Shown: positions 10,995-21,048 of the stretch, one piece after another
Position numbering within the stretch: position 1 is the stretch's first letter
How the letters are laid out: every line of letters starts with the position of its first letter
DNA from: Pyropia yezoensis
Taxonomy: Eukaryota > Rhodophyta > Bangiophyceae > Bangiales > Bangiaceae
Reading direction: 5' to 3'
NCBI GenBank assembly: GCA_009829735.1
Contig: CM020620.1
Coordinates: forward strand, 7,704,545-7,768,544
DNA length: 64,000 nucleotides
Made by a program: the position numbers and the translations under genes
Notes under the pieces: model-generated
Told to the model about the DNA's origin: nothing
The model's database searches: none
Seen by the model: only the letters and a program-made list of their open reading frames with translations

Positions 10995-12098
10995 TTCTTT
11001 TCTCTCGCTCGATGCTCCCCCTCTCCCGACGTGCCGCCGCACACCACCGTCCTGTCGCCGCCGACCGACGGCGAGGGGGGGGGGGGGGGGGTGGGAGGGG
11101 AGCGGGGGTGAGAGAGACTGGGTGTCTCGTCTCCCCCTCCCCCTCCTCCTCCCCTCCCCTCCCCGCCCCTCTTGGTGTGGCCGCCCGCCCGCCCTCCCGC
11201 CCGCCCGTCCCGCCCGCCCCGCCCCCCCCCCCTGCCGCGGTGGCGGCAGCAGCGGCAGCAGCGGCAGCGGCAATGGGCGGCAGCGTGGCGTCTGCCTGAC
11301 GGGGAGATGCGGCTGAGTCTGTTTGGGGGGGGGGGGAGGGGGGGATGGAGGGAGGGGGGGGGGGTAGCGGAAGCGTGCGGTGGGTGGGTGCGGGCGGCGG
11401 CGGCGGGTGTGGTGGCTGTGGCCCCGCCGGGGCGGCTCGGTGTGGCTGTGGCTGTGGGACGGCCGTGACTGCGGCGGCCATGCCGCCGCCGGCAGCGGCC
11501 GGCAGGGGAGGCGCAGAGTCTTGCTGGGGGGGGTGCGGGGGGAGGAGGGGAGTGGGGGGGGGGGGGGGGGGGGCGGCGTGACCCAACACGCACACGCCCT
11601 GTGGACTGGCCGCCACCGCCCCCCGCCCGTCTGACCGCCAATGCCGACGCGTCCCCCCCCCTGTAGCGGAGGTGGGGGAGCGACGGAGATGGGGGGCGGA
11701 GGTACGAGTGGGGGGCTGCCACGGCGCTGCTGGGAGAGGGGGGGGGGGGGGGGGGGGGGGGTGAGAGGGCGGTGGCTGGCTGGCTGCCGCCCCTGGTGGC
11801 AGACACTGCCGCTGCGCACGGCCGGCGGGGGGGGGGGGGGTAGCGTCGGCAGCCTGGGGCAGGCGCTTGCACCGCCGTTGTGGCGAGAAGGGGGGGGGGG
11901 GGGGGTGGTGGTGGGGGGGGGGGGGGCGCCGTGCCCAGGGTGTGTACATAAGCGCCGCCGGGGGGGGGTCCCTCACCCAGACCACCCGCTTCCGTACCGC
12001 AGCAGCCAGCAGCCCACCACCCGCCTCGCCAGACCCACCTCGGCTACCTCCCGCCTCCCACACCCTGACGCCGACATCCCCCCGCTCGTCCTCCTCCT
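10600..12098. repeat. G/C homopolymer-rich low-complexity region
   Basis: Many uninterrupted G or C runs of 8 to about 25 bases (for example near 10710-10740, 10965-10993, 11550-11570, 11740-11760). Long ORFs on both strands are Pro/Gly/Arg-rich shadows. The run of instability ends at the assembly gap. No gene is seen between 10106 and 12098. Confidence 0.8.
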
Positions 12099-12561
12099 NN
12101 NNNNNNNNNNNNNNNNNNNNNNNNNNNNNNNNNNNNNNNNNNNNNNNNNNNNNNNNNNNNNNNNNNNNNNNNNNNNNNNNNNNNNNNNNNNNNNNNNNNN
12201 NNNNNNNNNNNNNNNNNNNNNNNNNNNNNNNNNNNNNNNNNNNNNNNNNNNNNNNNNNNNNNNNNNNNNNNNNNNNNNNNNNNNNNNNNNNNNNNNNNNN
12301 NNNNNNNNNNNNNNNNNNNNNNNNNNNNNNNNNNNNNNNNNNNNNNNNNNNNNNNNNNNNNNNNNNNNNNNNNNNNNNNNNNNNNNNNNNNNNNNNNNNN
12401 NNNNNNNNNNNNNNNNNNNNNNNNNNNNNNNNNNNNNNNNNNNNNNNNNNNNNNNNNNNNNNNNNNNNNNNNNNNNNNNNNNNNNNNNNNNNNNNNNNNN
12501 NNNNNNNNNNNNNNNNNNNNNNNNNNNNNNNNNNNNNNNNNNNNNNNNNNNNNNNNNNNNN
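12099..12561. other. Assembly gap (463 N)
   Basis: A run of N directly after the G/C homopolymer tract; the tract probably stopped sequencing or assembly. Confidence 0.98.
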
Positions 12562-12860
12562 GCTCGAGGGTGTCGCTGTCATGACCAATGTCGTGACACT
12601 TGGCGCACTTTCGCACATGAGAGCACTTGAGGTTGGTGCAGGGCACATCTGGCCCAGGGGGTCGAAACGGATGATCGGCCGGCAGCCCCCGGACACACCG
12701 AAACTTGCGCATGGAGCATGAGCGTTGGTTGTGGCCAAACTATGTAGAGTCCAGCCCGCAAAGAAAGCACCGAACCATCTGGGACCGCCCAAAAAGTTCG
12801 CAGGATGCGTCGATACACACGCCGTGACACGTAGCAATCGGCTTGCACCAGCACGGGGAC
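12562..12860 (-). pseudogene. Cys-rich fragment, zinc-knuckle-like
   Basis: On the minus strand one frame reads a Cys/His-rich peptide: CWCKP, CHGVC, CFLCG, a stop at 12740-12742, GHNQRSC, then CTNLKCSHVRKCAKCHDIGHD running into the N gap. CxxCxxxxH pieces look like zinc knuckles or another metal-binding cluster. The frame continues in from the outer part of the left foldback repeat. Too short to assign; the gap hides the rest. Confidence 0.35.
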
Positions 12861-12887
12861 GCGGACAAAAAGCGTCGCGGGGGACCC

Positions 12888-13377
12888 TGGGGCGGCAGGA
12901 GCACAGGAGGGGGGCGGGTCGCAGTGACGGCGCCGTGTGGAGCAGGGGGTGAGGAAGCAGAGGCAGCAGCACGAACGCCGCCAGGCAGGTCTAGGGTCAC
13001 CACGGCAGGTATGAGGTGGGCGTGTGGTGCGGAATGGATGGACTGGTGGTGGCTGGAAGAAAAACAGAGGTTATAAGCTTTTTTCGGGGGTCTGACGGCC
13101 CCGCTGGGGCCCTCGCACGCCTGCCCGTGCACCACGCGCAGCGCACAAAAAGTGGGTTCTGGGGGTGCTTCTGGCCATGGTGTGCCGGATGTAGCGCATG
13201 CGGCGCCCGTGGGCGCACGCCGGCCGCGCTGCGCCCAGACAGACAGTGGGAGAGGCTGTCATGCCACTTTTTCGAGCCGACAAACATTTTCCGCATCGGG
13301 AGAGATCATGATTGCCCCCAAGCGCGACAAACGTGTCAGTCGCTGACACGAAGCCCAGAATCATGCACGGACAATGA
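12888..13377 (+). repeat. Left long inverted repeat
   Basis: About 490 bp, reverse complement of 14927-15415. Read outwards it carries CTTATAACC, a pyrimidine tract ending TTCCAG, and an open frame starting MVHGQACEGPSG. Confidence 0.8.
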
Positions 13378-13439
13378 TGATGTACATGACACATACAGCT
13401 GCAAATAAAAAACGCCGAATGCGGACAATCATCTGCCTT

Positions 13440-14890
13440 CCTACTCTGCGAGTGTGCGCAGATGCCGCCGAAAGCAGGTGGCCGCAAGCGCCTCATGCTG
13501 TGTCAGAGTTTTCATAGCACTCTCCCGTCCACAGATGCAGCGCACAGATTGTCGTGGCGTCCCCGCATATGCGGAGGAGAAAGCTCGGATAGCGATCCGA
13601 CTGGTGATTGTGCAAACAAAAAATATGGAAAATCCGAATTCATGGTGCTCATGCACCACCGGACCTCTCCTGTCTTTGTGTGTGCGCAGATGCCGCCGAA
13701 AGCAGGTGGCGGCGGGCGCCTCATGCCGTTTCAGAGTTTTCATAGCACTCTCCCGTCCACAGATGCAGCGCACAGAATGTCGTGGCGTCCCCGCAGATGC
13801 GAAGCAGACAGCTCGGAAATCGATCCGACTGGTGATTGTGCAAACAAAAAATATGGAAAATCCGAATTCATGGTGCTCATGCACCACCGGACCTCTCCTG
13901 TCTTTGTGTGTGCGCAGATGCCTCCGAAAGCAGGTGTCGGCGGGCGCCTCATGCCGTTTCAGAGTTTTCATAGCACTCTCCCGTCCACAGATGCAGCGCA
14001 CAGAATGTCGTGGCGTCCCCGCAGATGCGGAGCAGACAGCTCGGAAAGCGATCCGACTGGTGATTGTGCAAACAAAAAATATGGAAAATCCGAATTCATG
14101 GTGCTCATGCACCACCGGACCTCTCCTGTCTTTGTGTGTGCGCAGATGCCTCCGAAAGCAGGTGGCGGCGGGCGCCTCATGCCGTTTCAGAGTTTTCATA
14201 GCACTCTCCCGTCCACAGATGCAGCGCACAGAATGTCGTGGCGTCCCCGCAGATGCGGAGCAGACAGCTCGGAAAGCGATCCGACTGGTAGTTGTGCAAA
14301 CAAAAAATATGGAAAATCCGAGTTCATGGTGCTCATGCACCACCGGACCTCTCCTGTCTTTGTGTGTGCGCAGATGCCGCCGAAAGCAGGTGGCGGCGGG
14401 CTCCTCATGCTGTGTCAGAGTTCCCACAGAACTCTCCCGTGCACAGATGCAGCGCACAGAATGTCGTGGCGTCCCCGCAGATGCGAAGCAATCAGCTCGG
14501 AAAGCGATCCGACTGGTGGTTGTGCAAACAAAAAATATGGAAAATCCGAATTCATGGTGCTCATGCACCACCGGACCTCTCCTGTCTTTGTGTGTGCGCA
14601 GATGCCGCCGAAATCAGGTGGCGTCGGGCGCCTCATGCTGTGTACGGAATGTCGTGGCGTCCCCGCATATGCGGAGCAGAATGCTCGGATAGCGATCCGA
14701 CTGGTGATTGTGCAAACAAAATAAAAGGAAAATCCGAATTCATGGTGCTCATGCACCACCGGACCTCTCCTGTATTTGTGTGTGCGCAGATGCCGCCGAA
14801 AGCTGGTGGCGGCGGGCTTCTCATGCTGTGTCTGAGTTCTCGTAGCACTCTCCTATGCACAGATGCAGCGCACAAAATGTCGTGGCGACT
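13440..14890 (+). repeat. 228-bp satellite inside foldback element
   Basis: Units start (taking ATGCCGCCGAAAG or ATGCCTCCGAAAG) at 13462, 13690, 13918, 14146, 14374 and 14602, exactly 228 bp apart, then at 14790 after a shortened unit. 228 is 76 codons, so each open frame stays in register: two plus-strand ORFs of 412 and 420 codons and a minus-strand ORF of 376 codons all cross the array. No unit resembles a known protein. Whether any frame is used cannot be told from sequence. Confidence 0.85.
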
Positions 14891-14926
14891 CCACAAATTG
14901 TCAGGCCTTTGTGTCGTGTTCACCAT

Positions 14927-15415
14927 GATTGTCCGTGCATGATTCTGGGCTTCGTGTCAGCGACTGACACGTTTGTCGCGCTTGGGGGCAATCATGATCT
15001 CTCCCGATTCGGAAGATGTTTGTCGGCTCGAAAAAGTGGCATGACAGCCTCTCCCACTGTCTGTCTGGGCGCAGCGCGGCCGGCGTGCGCCCACGGGCGC
15101 CGCATGCGCTACATCCGGCACACCATGGCCAGAAGCACCCCCAGAACCCACTTTTTGTGCGCTGCGCGTGGTGCACGGGCGGGCGTGCGAGGGCCCCAGC
15201 GGGGCCGTCAGACCCCCGAAAAAAGCTTATAACCTCTGTTTTTCTTCCAGCCACCACCAGTCCATCCATTCCGCACCAGACGCCCACCTCATACCTGCCG
15301 TGGTGACCCTAGACCTGCCTGGCGGCGTTCGTGATGCTGCCTCTGCTTCCTCACCCCCTGCTCCACACGGCGCCGTCACTGCGACCCGCCCCTTTCCCGT
15401 GCTCCTGCCGTCCCA
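14927..15415 (-). repeat. Right long inverted repeat
   Basis: Inverted copy of 12888-13377. Its outward frame begins MVHGRACEGPSGAVRPP, almost the same as the left arm. Confidence 0.8.
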
Positions 15416-15512
15416 CGTTCTGCCAGGAACCTGACGCCCCCCGTCCGAGGTGCTGCCAGCTGCTGGTCGAGGATTGGCGTTGTTTCCGACACCCGTCTAT
15501 TGCCGAGGCGTC

Positions 15513-16541
15513 ATGTTTTCCGAGGACCGGCGCTTGACGGCGATAGCGATGATTGAGCGTGGATCTTCCGGAAAGGAGGTCTAAGATGTGATTGGCTGCA
15601 AGGGCGCCGCGCTGGCCCGCTGGTTGAGGGACTATCGTGCGACGGGCACCGTTTGGCCGACGCCAGAACGGCGCAACTCCCACGCGGATGGACTTCAGTT
15701 CAACGAGGAACTACATCGGGCCATGGTTTGGCTGATCGATCAAGACCCTACGGCCACCCTAAAGGACAATGTCAGAGTATTGGATGAGCTAGGCATTCTG
15801 GCCGAGGACGAATTCGCCGGCCTACAGTGCAGCACAGCGTCGCTCTCGCGATACTTCCGGCGGATGGGATTTACTCGCAAGGTAATCGAGCGCCTGTTTC
15901 AAGAGCGGAATGAAGCGGCACGCCTACATCACTGCCAGCTCATGAGGCAGATACCCAGGCGATGCATCATATCCGTTGATGAGACCCACACGGATGGCGG
16001 GGATGTCTTTCTCAAGCGAGGATGGGCCCCACGGCATGAGCCAATGCGGATGCTGGATCGTGATCCAAGGTCGGTCCCACGGACGAGTACGACCATGGCA
16101 ATCTCGGGATTGGGCAACATTGAGGCGATGCATACGTGCGTCCTCGGCCCCGCTTTGACCGCAGCTGATTGGCTCATCTTCTGTCAAACCTTGGTGCCCC
16201 AGATGAACGTGTTCTTGGACGGTCACCCATGGGACGATCAACCGGACAACTGCATTCTACTGTTTGATAACGCTCCGATTCACGATGCTGCTGGCGATGC
16301 ATTCCTCGAGGCAAACGGTGTTCACTTCATCCGCCTGCCGCCGTATTCGCCGGATCTTCAGCCAATTGAGGGGTTCTTTAATGATCTCAAGTGCTACATC
16401 CGTCGGCTGGTGCACGACGATCCCACACTGTTGGATCATCCGCTGCACCTGCAGGCGTTGGCGGCTGTTCTTATCACGGAGCGGCAGATTTCCGGTCAGT
16501 TTCATCGTGTTGAGAAGGTGATCGAGTCGATCTGTGAGTAG
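15513..16541 (+). pseudogene. Tc1/mariner-like (IS630 superfamily) transposase, one stop
   Basis: From ATG 15513 the frame is 342 codons with a single in-frame TAA at 15582-15584; from 15585 it is open to 16541. An N-terminal helix-turn-helix (MFSEDRRLTAIAMIERG, then CKGAALARWLRDY) precedes a DDE domain: SVDETHTDGGD (first D), LLFDNAPIHD (second D), PYSPDLQPIEGFFNDLK (E). Thirty-three residues separate the second D from the E. The copy at 58073-59098 aligns along the whole length and has a sense codon at the stop. Terminal repeats and a TA duplication were not found; the 5' side is crowded by the foldback element ending ~15415. Plain cut-and-paste transposon, inactive unless the stop is bypassed. 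Confidence 0.85.
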
Positions 16542-16599
16542 CACATTTTCGGAAATGGGTGAGAGAGGAACTCTAGTATATTACTTTGTTTTTTCTGTG

Positions 16600-17430
16600 A
16601 GAGATCAAGCTCGTCCCCCTTTACGCGGGCTAAGCGGGCCCGGAGGAAGGGAGAGGAGGGGGGGGGGGGGGGCCGGACGGCTAGTGCCGGCTGCCGCGGG
16701 TCGCCGTCGGTTGGCGTCGCCGCGCCGGCGGCGGCCGGCGAGCTGATCACCCACCACCCCTGGCTTTTCGCCCCCCCCCGCAGAGGTATCAAGCGCTTCA
16801 CGCTCGACGCGGGTCCGGTTGGCCCGTGGGAGGGGGAGGGTGGGGGAGGGAGGGGGGGGGGGGGCTGGACGGCCAGTGCCGCCTGCCGCGGGTCGCCGTC
16901 GGTTGGCGTCGCCGCGCCGGCGGCGGCCGGCGAGCTGATCACCCACCACCCCTGGCTTTTCGCACCCCCCCGCAGAGGTATCGGGCGCTTCACGCTCGAC
17001 GCGGGCCCGGTTGGCCCGTGGGAGGGGGAGGGTGGGGGAGGGAGGGGGGGGGAGTGTTGGACGGCTAGTGCCGGCGGCGGCGGGCCGCCTTCTGTTGGCG
17101 GCGCCGCGCCGGCGGCGGCCGCCGCGCTGGTCCCCTGCCACCCCTCGCTTTTGTCGCGCCCCCGCAGGGGCATCAAGCTCGTCACCCTTTACGCGGGCGA
17201 AGTGGGCCCGGGGGAGGGGGGGAGAGGGAGGGGGGGGGGGCTGGGCGGCCAGCGCGGGTGGCGGTGGGCCGCCGTCGGTTTGCGGCGCCGCGCCGGCGGC
17301 GGCCGGCGAGCTGGTCACGCTCCACCCCTTGCTTTTGACGCCCGCGCGCCGGGGCATCAAGCGCGTCACCCTTTACGCGGGCTAAGTGGGCCCGGGGGAG
17401 AGGGAGGAAGGGAGTGGGGGGGGAGCTTGA
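16600..17430. repeat. ~190-bp tandem array, about 5 copies
   Basis: Successive diverged units contain (T)TTACGCGGGC or CTCGACGCGGG near 16618, 16803, 16998, 17190 and 17375, each followed by GGCCCG, a G-rich run and a CGCCGCGCCGGCGGCGGCC segment. Long ORFs across it are composition shadows. Confidence 0.75.
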
Positions 17431-20400
17431 CGGCCAGCGCCGGCGGGGTGGTGGCGGCCGCGGTTGTGGTCGCGTCGGTGTAGGCGGCCGCGCGGCGGTC
17501 AGCATGGATAATGGAGGGTGGATCATCCACACGATGGGACGCGGCGGCGGGAAGGGGAATGGCCGGCTTTGGGGAGGGCGGGAGGGGGGGGACGGAGGGA
17601 GGATGAGAACGATGGAGATGGGCGCGGAGGGGAGACGGGGGGTTGCGGCAGAAGATAATTGGGTGGAGGAGAAGCGCTGGCGGGATGAATTGGGGGGGGG
17701 GGGCGCGGGGGGGGCGCGGAGAAAGAGAACGCCAACGTTGATATGGAAGTCAGGCGTGTCACCAGTCCCTCTGTTGCGTGCGAACCCAAAAAACACGTCA
17801 CCCACCACAACCTCGCGGCAGATGGCCACGGTGGTGGCCGCCACCGCTCGCAGGGGGGCGGGGTGGCACCTGCAGGGTGGAAAGCGGTGGGGGGGGCGGG
17901 GGGGGGGGGGTGGTGGGAGGGCTGTGGCGCCGCCGAGGCCGTGGGTCTGCGCCATGCTCCCGCTTGCGGCGCGGGTGCAGGTGAGGGACGGGGCGTGGCA
18001 CTTGCACACAGGCAGCTGCCATCATTCCCAGCTGTCGGCCTTCACACGCAACGTGCACGAGGCGCCGGAGAGCTGCAGTCGGCCCATCACGCGAGCTTAT
18101 GCCATGGAACATTTACCGCCCCAGCAGCACATTTGACGGTCGAGCTCTCGCACACGGAAAAAGGGTCTGAAAAAAACGCCCTCCGCACGTCCCCCGGAAC
18201 CACTCTAATATCGACCACCCCGCTTCCAAGCCTCAGTTACTACATGGGCCCCAACGAACGCCCGAGACATGCAAATGTTTCCGAAAAGGATGGCGCCAGT
18301 TGAGGGCCATTAGTTGCCGGTGCCCTCAAGGTGCTGCTGACGGGGGTTCTCTCCATTGTCAAGTGCCATGGGAGCGCGCGACCGCGTGATTGCGCAAGGC
18401 CGTGTCAGCATGCTCTGTCAGCATGGCAACCATGGACCCTTCCACGGGGGGTCTGCCTCCTGGGCCCGAGCTGAGAGCATCCTCGATGTATCTTTTTTCT
18501 GCAACGTACCATAGCGGGTTTGACAAGATCTCGGCTGTGGATCAATGTTTACCTTCCAATGGCCAGCTCGCCATCTTCTAAATTCATAGATAGATTGATA
18601 TCAACTTCAGCATCTTCGCCATTTGTGTCAGAGAGCTCTCCCCCCGCTCGATCTATCCTAATGCTGTTCCCCAATTTTGTCATGGGGAAAATGAAACTGG
18701 ATCCACTGCGCGGGTCTCTCTACCAAGGAGAGAGCCGCGGGGACACCTATGTATTTAGGGTACCGCTTGGATCGGGGAGCTGGGGGTGAGGGTGATCACT
18801 TGCGGCAATGGGAGACTCGAGACATAAAGGATTGGTCATCATTCAGCGAGGGCTGTTGGATCTCCAATCCACCCGTTTTCCACGCTGCGCCTGAGCCATG
18901 CATCCCATTCCCGAATATTGACAATGATATCAGCCTCTTCGCCAGTTTTGCAGATAGCTCCCGTCTGCCTCCGGCCCCCGCGCGCCTAAAGCGCCTGATT
19001 TTGACCGCCCCCCATCACTGGATCTCGTGACATTCTGGTCGAAAATGCCCTGCGCTCGTCACCGCAATGGCAGCGGCCTGCGAAGGGCTACGCGGACGAC
19101 TCGCAGCACTGACCCCCCTCCCGAATTTGCAGACCTTCTGGCTCGCAGAGGCCGGGCGGCGGCACCGCGACACCTGGGAAGCTCTCACGAGATTTCACGA
19201 ATAGCCTGGCCATTGGTCCACGGAGCTTGGCTGTTGTGAGAGCGGGTCGGCGCGGAGGTGCGGCGGCGCGGCGGCGTGGAGACTGCGCTGCGCAAGGGAG
19301 GGGGGCGTCGTGGGAGCGAATGAGGTGGGGGGGTGGGCAGGCGGGGCACGGACGCCGACAAGGGGAGGGGGGGGGGGGGCTCTCCATCAGGCCAGGACGT
19401 CCGGTCGAAAACGTGGAATAAAAGAGCTCCGCAACCACCCCTCTGGAAAATTCATCAGGGAGGGGCCCCTGTGGGGGGGGGGTCGTAATCCGGGAAAAAA
19501 CCCGGATTACGGGACCCAGAACCCGGATATCCGGGTTATTTTTGTTGTAGGGCCGGTCCGTCCACCGCGGCCGGCTCACCGCCGGCCGCCGCCGCCGCCG
19601 CCGCCGCCACGGCCGTGTTGGTGCTTTGCACCTCCCCCACGCCGCTGGCGCGGGGGCGGCAGGCGCACCTGGCGGTTGCCGGGGGTATGCCACCAGCAGT
19701 GGACGGGCGTCCCCATTCCAACCAGGCACCACACCCGCCCGCCCGCCGTCGCAAGCGCCCCCCGCCACGGCTATCGCGGCCTGCGGCCACGGGCCCGACC
19801 GCCGCGGTCGGCGCGGCGCGCGCCGTCGACCGCAGCTAAGGACTGCGCCTCCCTGCACCGACAACTAACCGCCGCGACGGCGGCGCACAGACGCCACCGG
19901 CCACAGTAGTGTCGGCCGGTGGGGGTGGACGCGACCGGCGCAGAGCTCGTTGCGTGGAGGGGCAGGCCGACACAGCGTCGCGCCCCCACCGCACCCAGCG
20001 CAGCACAGCGCACCCCCCCCCTCGCCACCGCCACCGTCACGGGAAATGACATTGGCACTAATCCCTGGACATGCCTGCACTGGCGAAATCGCGTGAACTA
20101 GCATGTGGGCGGCCAGGCATTGTGCAACGGTCTGATGGCGGGACCTGCCGAAATCAAAGGTCTGCCCTGTCGGCCAAGTCTCGGGGTCGTCGCGCGTCAT
20201 CGTTTTGCCGAGGGGCTCGCATGGTCTCAGGTCATGCTGGTCTCTGATCGTCTTTCTGCTGAGCTCTGCCGCCGAGCCCCAGCCGAGGTCCAATGAGCAG
20301 TCGACACGCACTCTGCCTGAGCCCAAGCTCCTTCGTTACGTGCACATTAAGACGAAGGGGGGCTATTAGGTAGACATAGGGCCCCAGCCGCCCGGCGCCC

Positions 20401-21048
20401 AGCCGCCCAACCAGTGCCTTCGGCGCGCGGCGGCTCTCGTCGGCGTGGTTCTGCGGGGCTTTCTTCTCTCTTGGCCCAGTTGGCACTTCTCCCTCGTGCT
20501 GCCGCTGTCGCCTGCCCACGCCCGAGGGCCTACTGCCGCTGGGGGTGGCGGCCGCGGCGGCGGCGAAGTAACGACGCGCTGTACAATGCTGGCGGCGGCG
20601 CTCTCTCTGTTGCGGGGACGTGCCGACCCAGTGCCGACGCACGGGGTGGTGCTGAACGTGGACGTTGGGGACGATGGCGGCGTCAATGGCGGCGTCAATG
20701 GCGGAGTCGATGGTGGCGGGGGGGTTGGGCTGTCGGATGGCGGTTGTGGCCGCGGTCGTGATCTTCAAAGGCGCGCGCCCGCCTCACCGCCCGGGCGCCA
20801 GCGGTGCCTCTACGGCAAGTAGTAGCGTCGCCGACGGCGGTGCGCAGCGGGGCCGGCTTTATCCTTTGTCTTAGCGAACGTAACGGGCGGCGATGGGCGC
20901 ACGGTGAGAGGCTCGGCGACGGAGTGGGGGGATCCGAGAGTGTGAAACAGGGCGCAGAATTCTCTGTAGGAGGAAACGGCGGCGTGCACACCCGCTTTGT
21001 CCTTCACAGACAAGTCAACGCTCTCAAGACCATGAAAGAGCTACCATG
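17431..21048. other. Intergenic, no convincing gene
   Basis: GC-rich sequence with ORFs on both strands lacking recognisable domains. Around 18590-18760 and 18890-19030 are weakly similar stretches (GATATCA...CATCTTCGCC and GATATCAGCCTCTTCGCC), perhaps a diverged duplication. A short palindromic cluster built on AACCCGGATT lies at about 19484-19535. Nothing else can be supported. Confidence 0.4.

Larger units (their letters stand above)
12888..15415. mobile_element. Foldback-like element: long inverted repeats around a satellite
   Basis: A left arm (about 12888-13377) and right arm (about 14927-15415) are inverted copies with only scattered differences. Between them lies an array of 228-bp units. 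Long inverted repeats enclosing tandem repeats is the build of foldback (FB/Galileo-like) DNA elements. No transposase is encoded between the arms. Target-site duplications could not be fixed because the outer ends fade rather than stop cleanly. A Tc1/mariner-like transposase starts about 100 bp beyond the right arm but looks unrelated. Confidence 0.7.

Noticed and set aside
10453-12972. An 839-codon minus-strand ORF and its overlapping Pro/Gly/Arg-rich partners
   Set aside because: It crosses G/C homopolymers and the N gap; open frames on both strands follow from base composition.
13441-14724. Three ~400-codon ORFs as separate genes
   Set aside because: They are different frames of one 228-bp tandem repeat whose unit length is a multiple of three; no domain in any frame.
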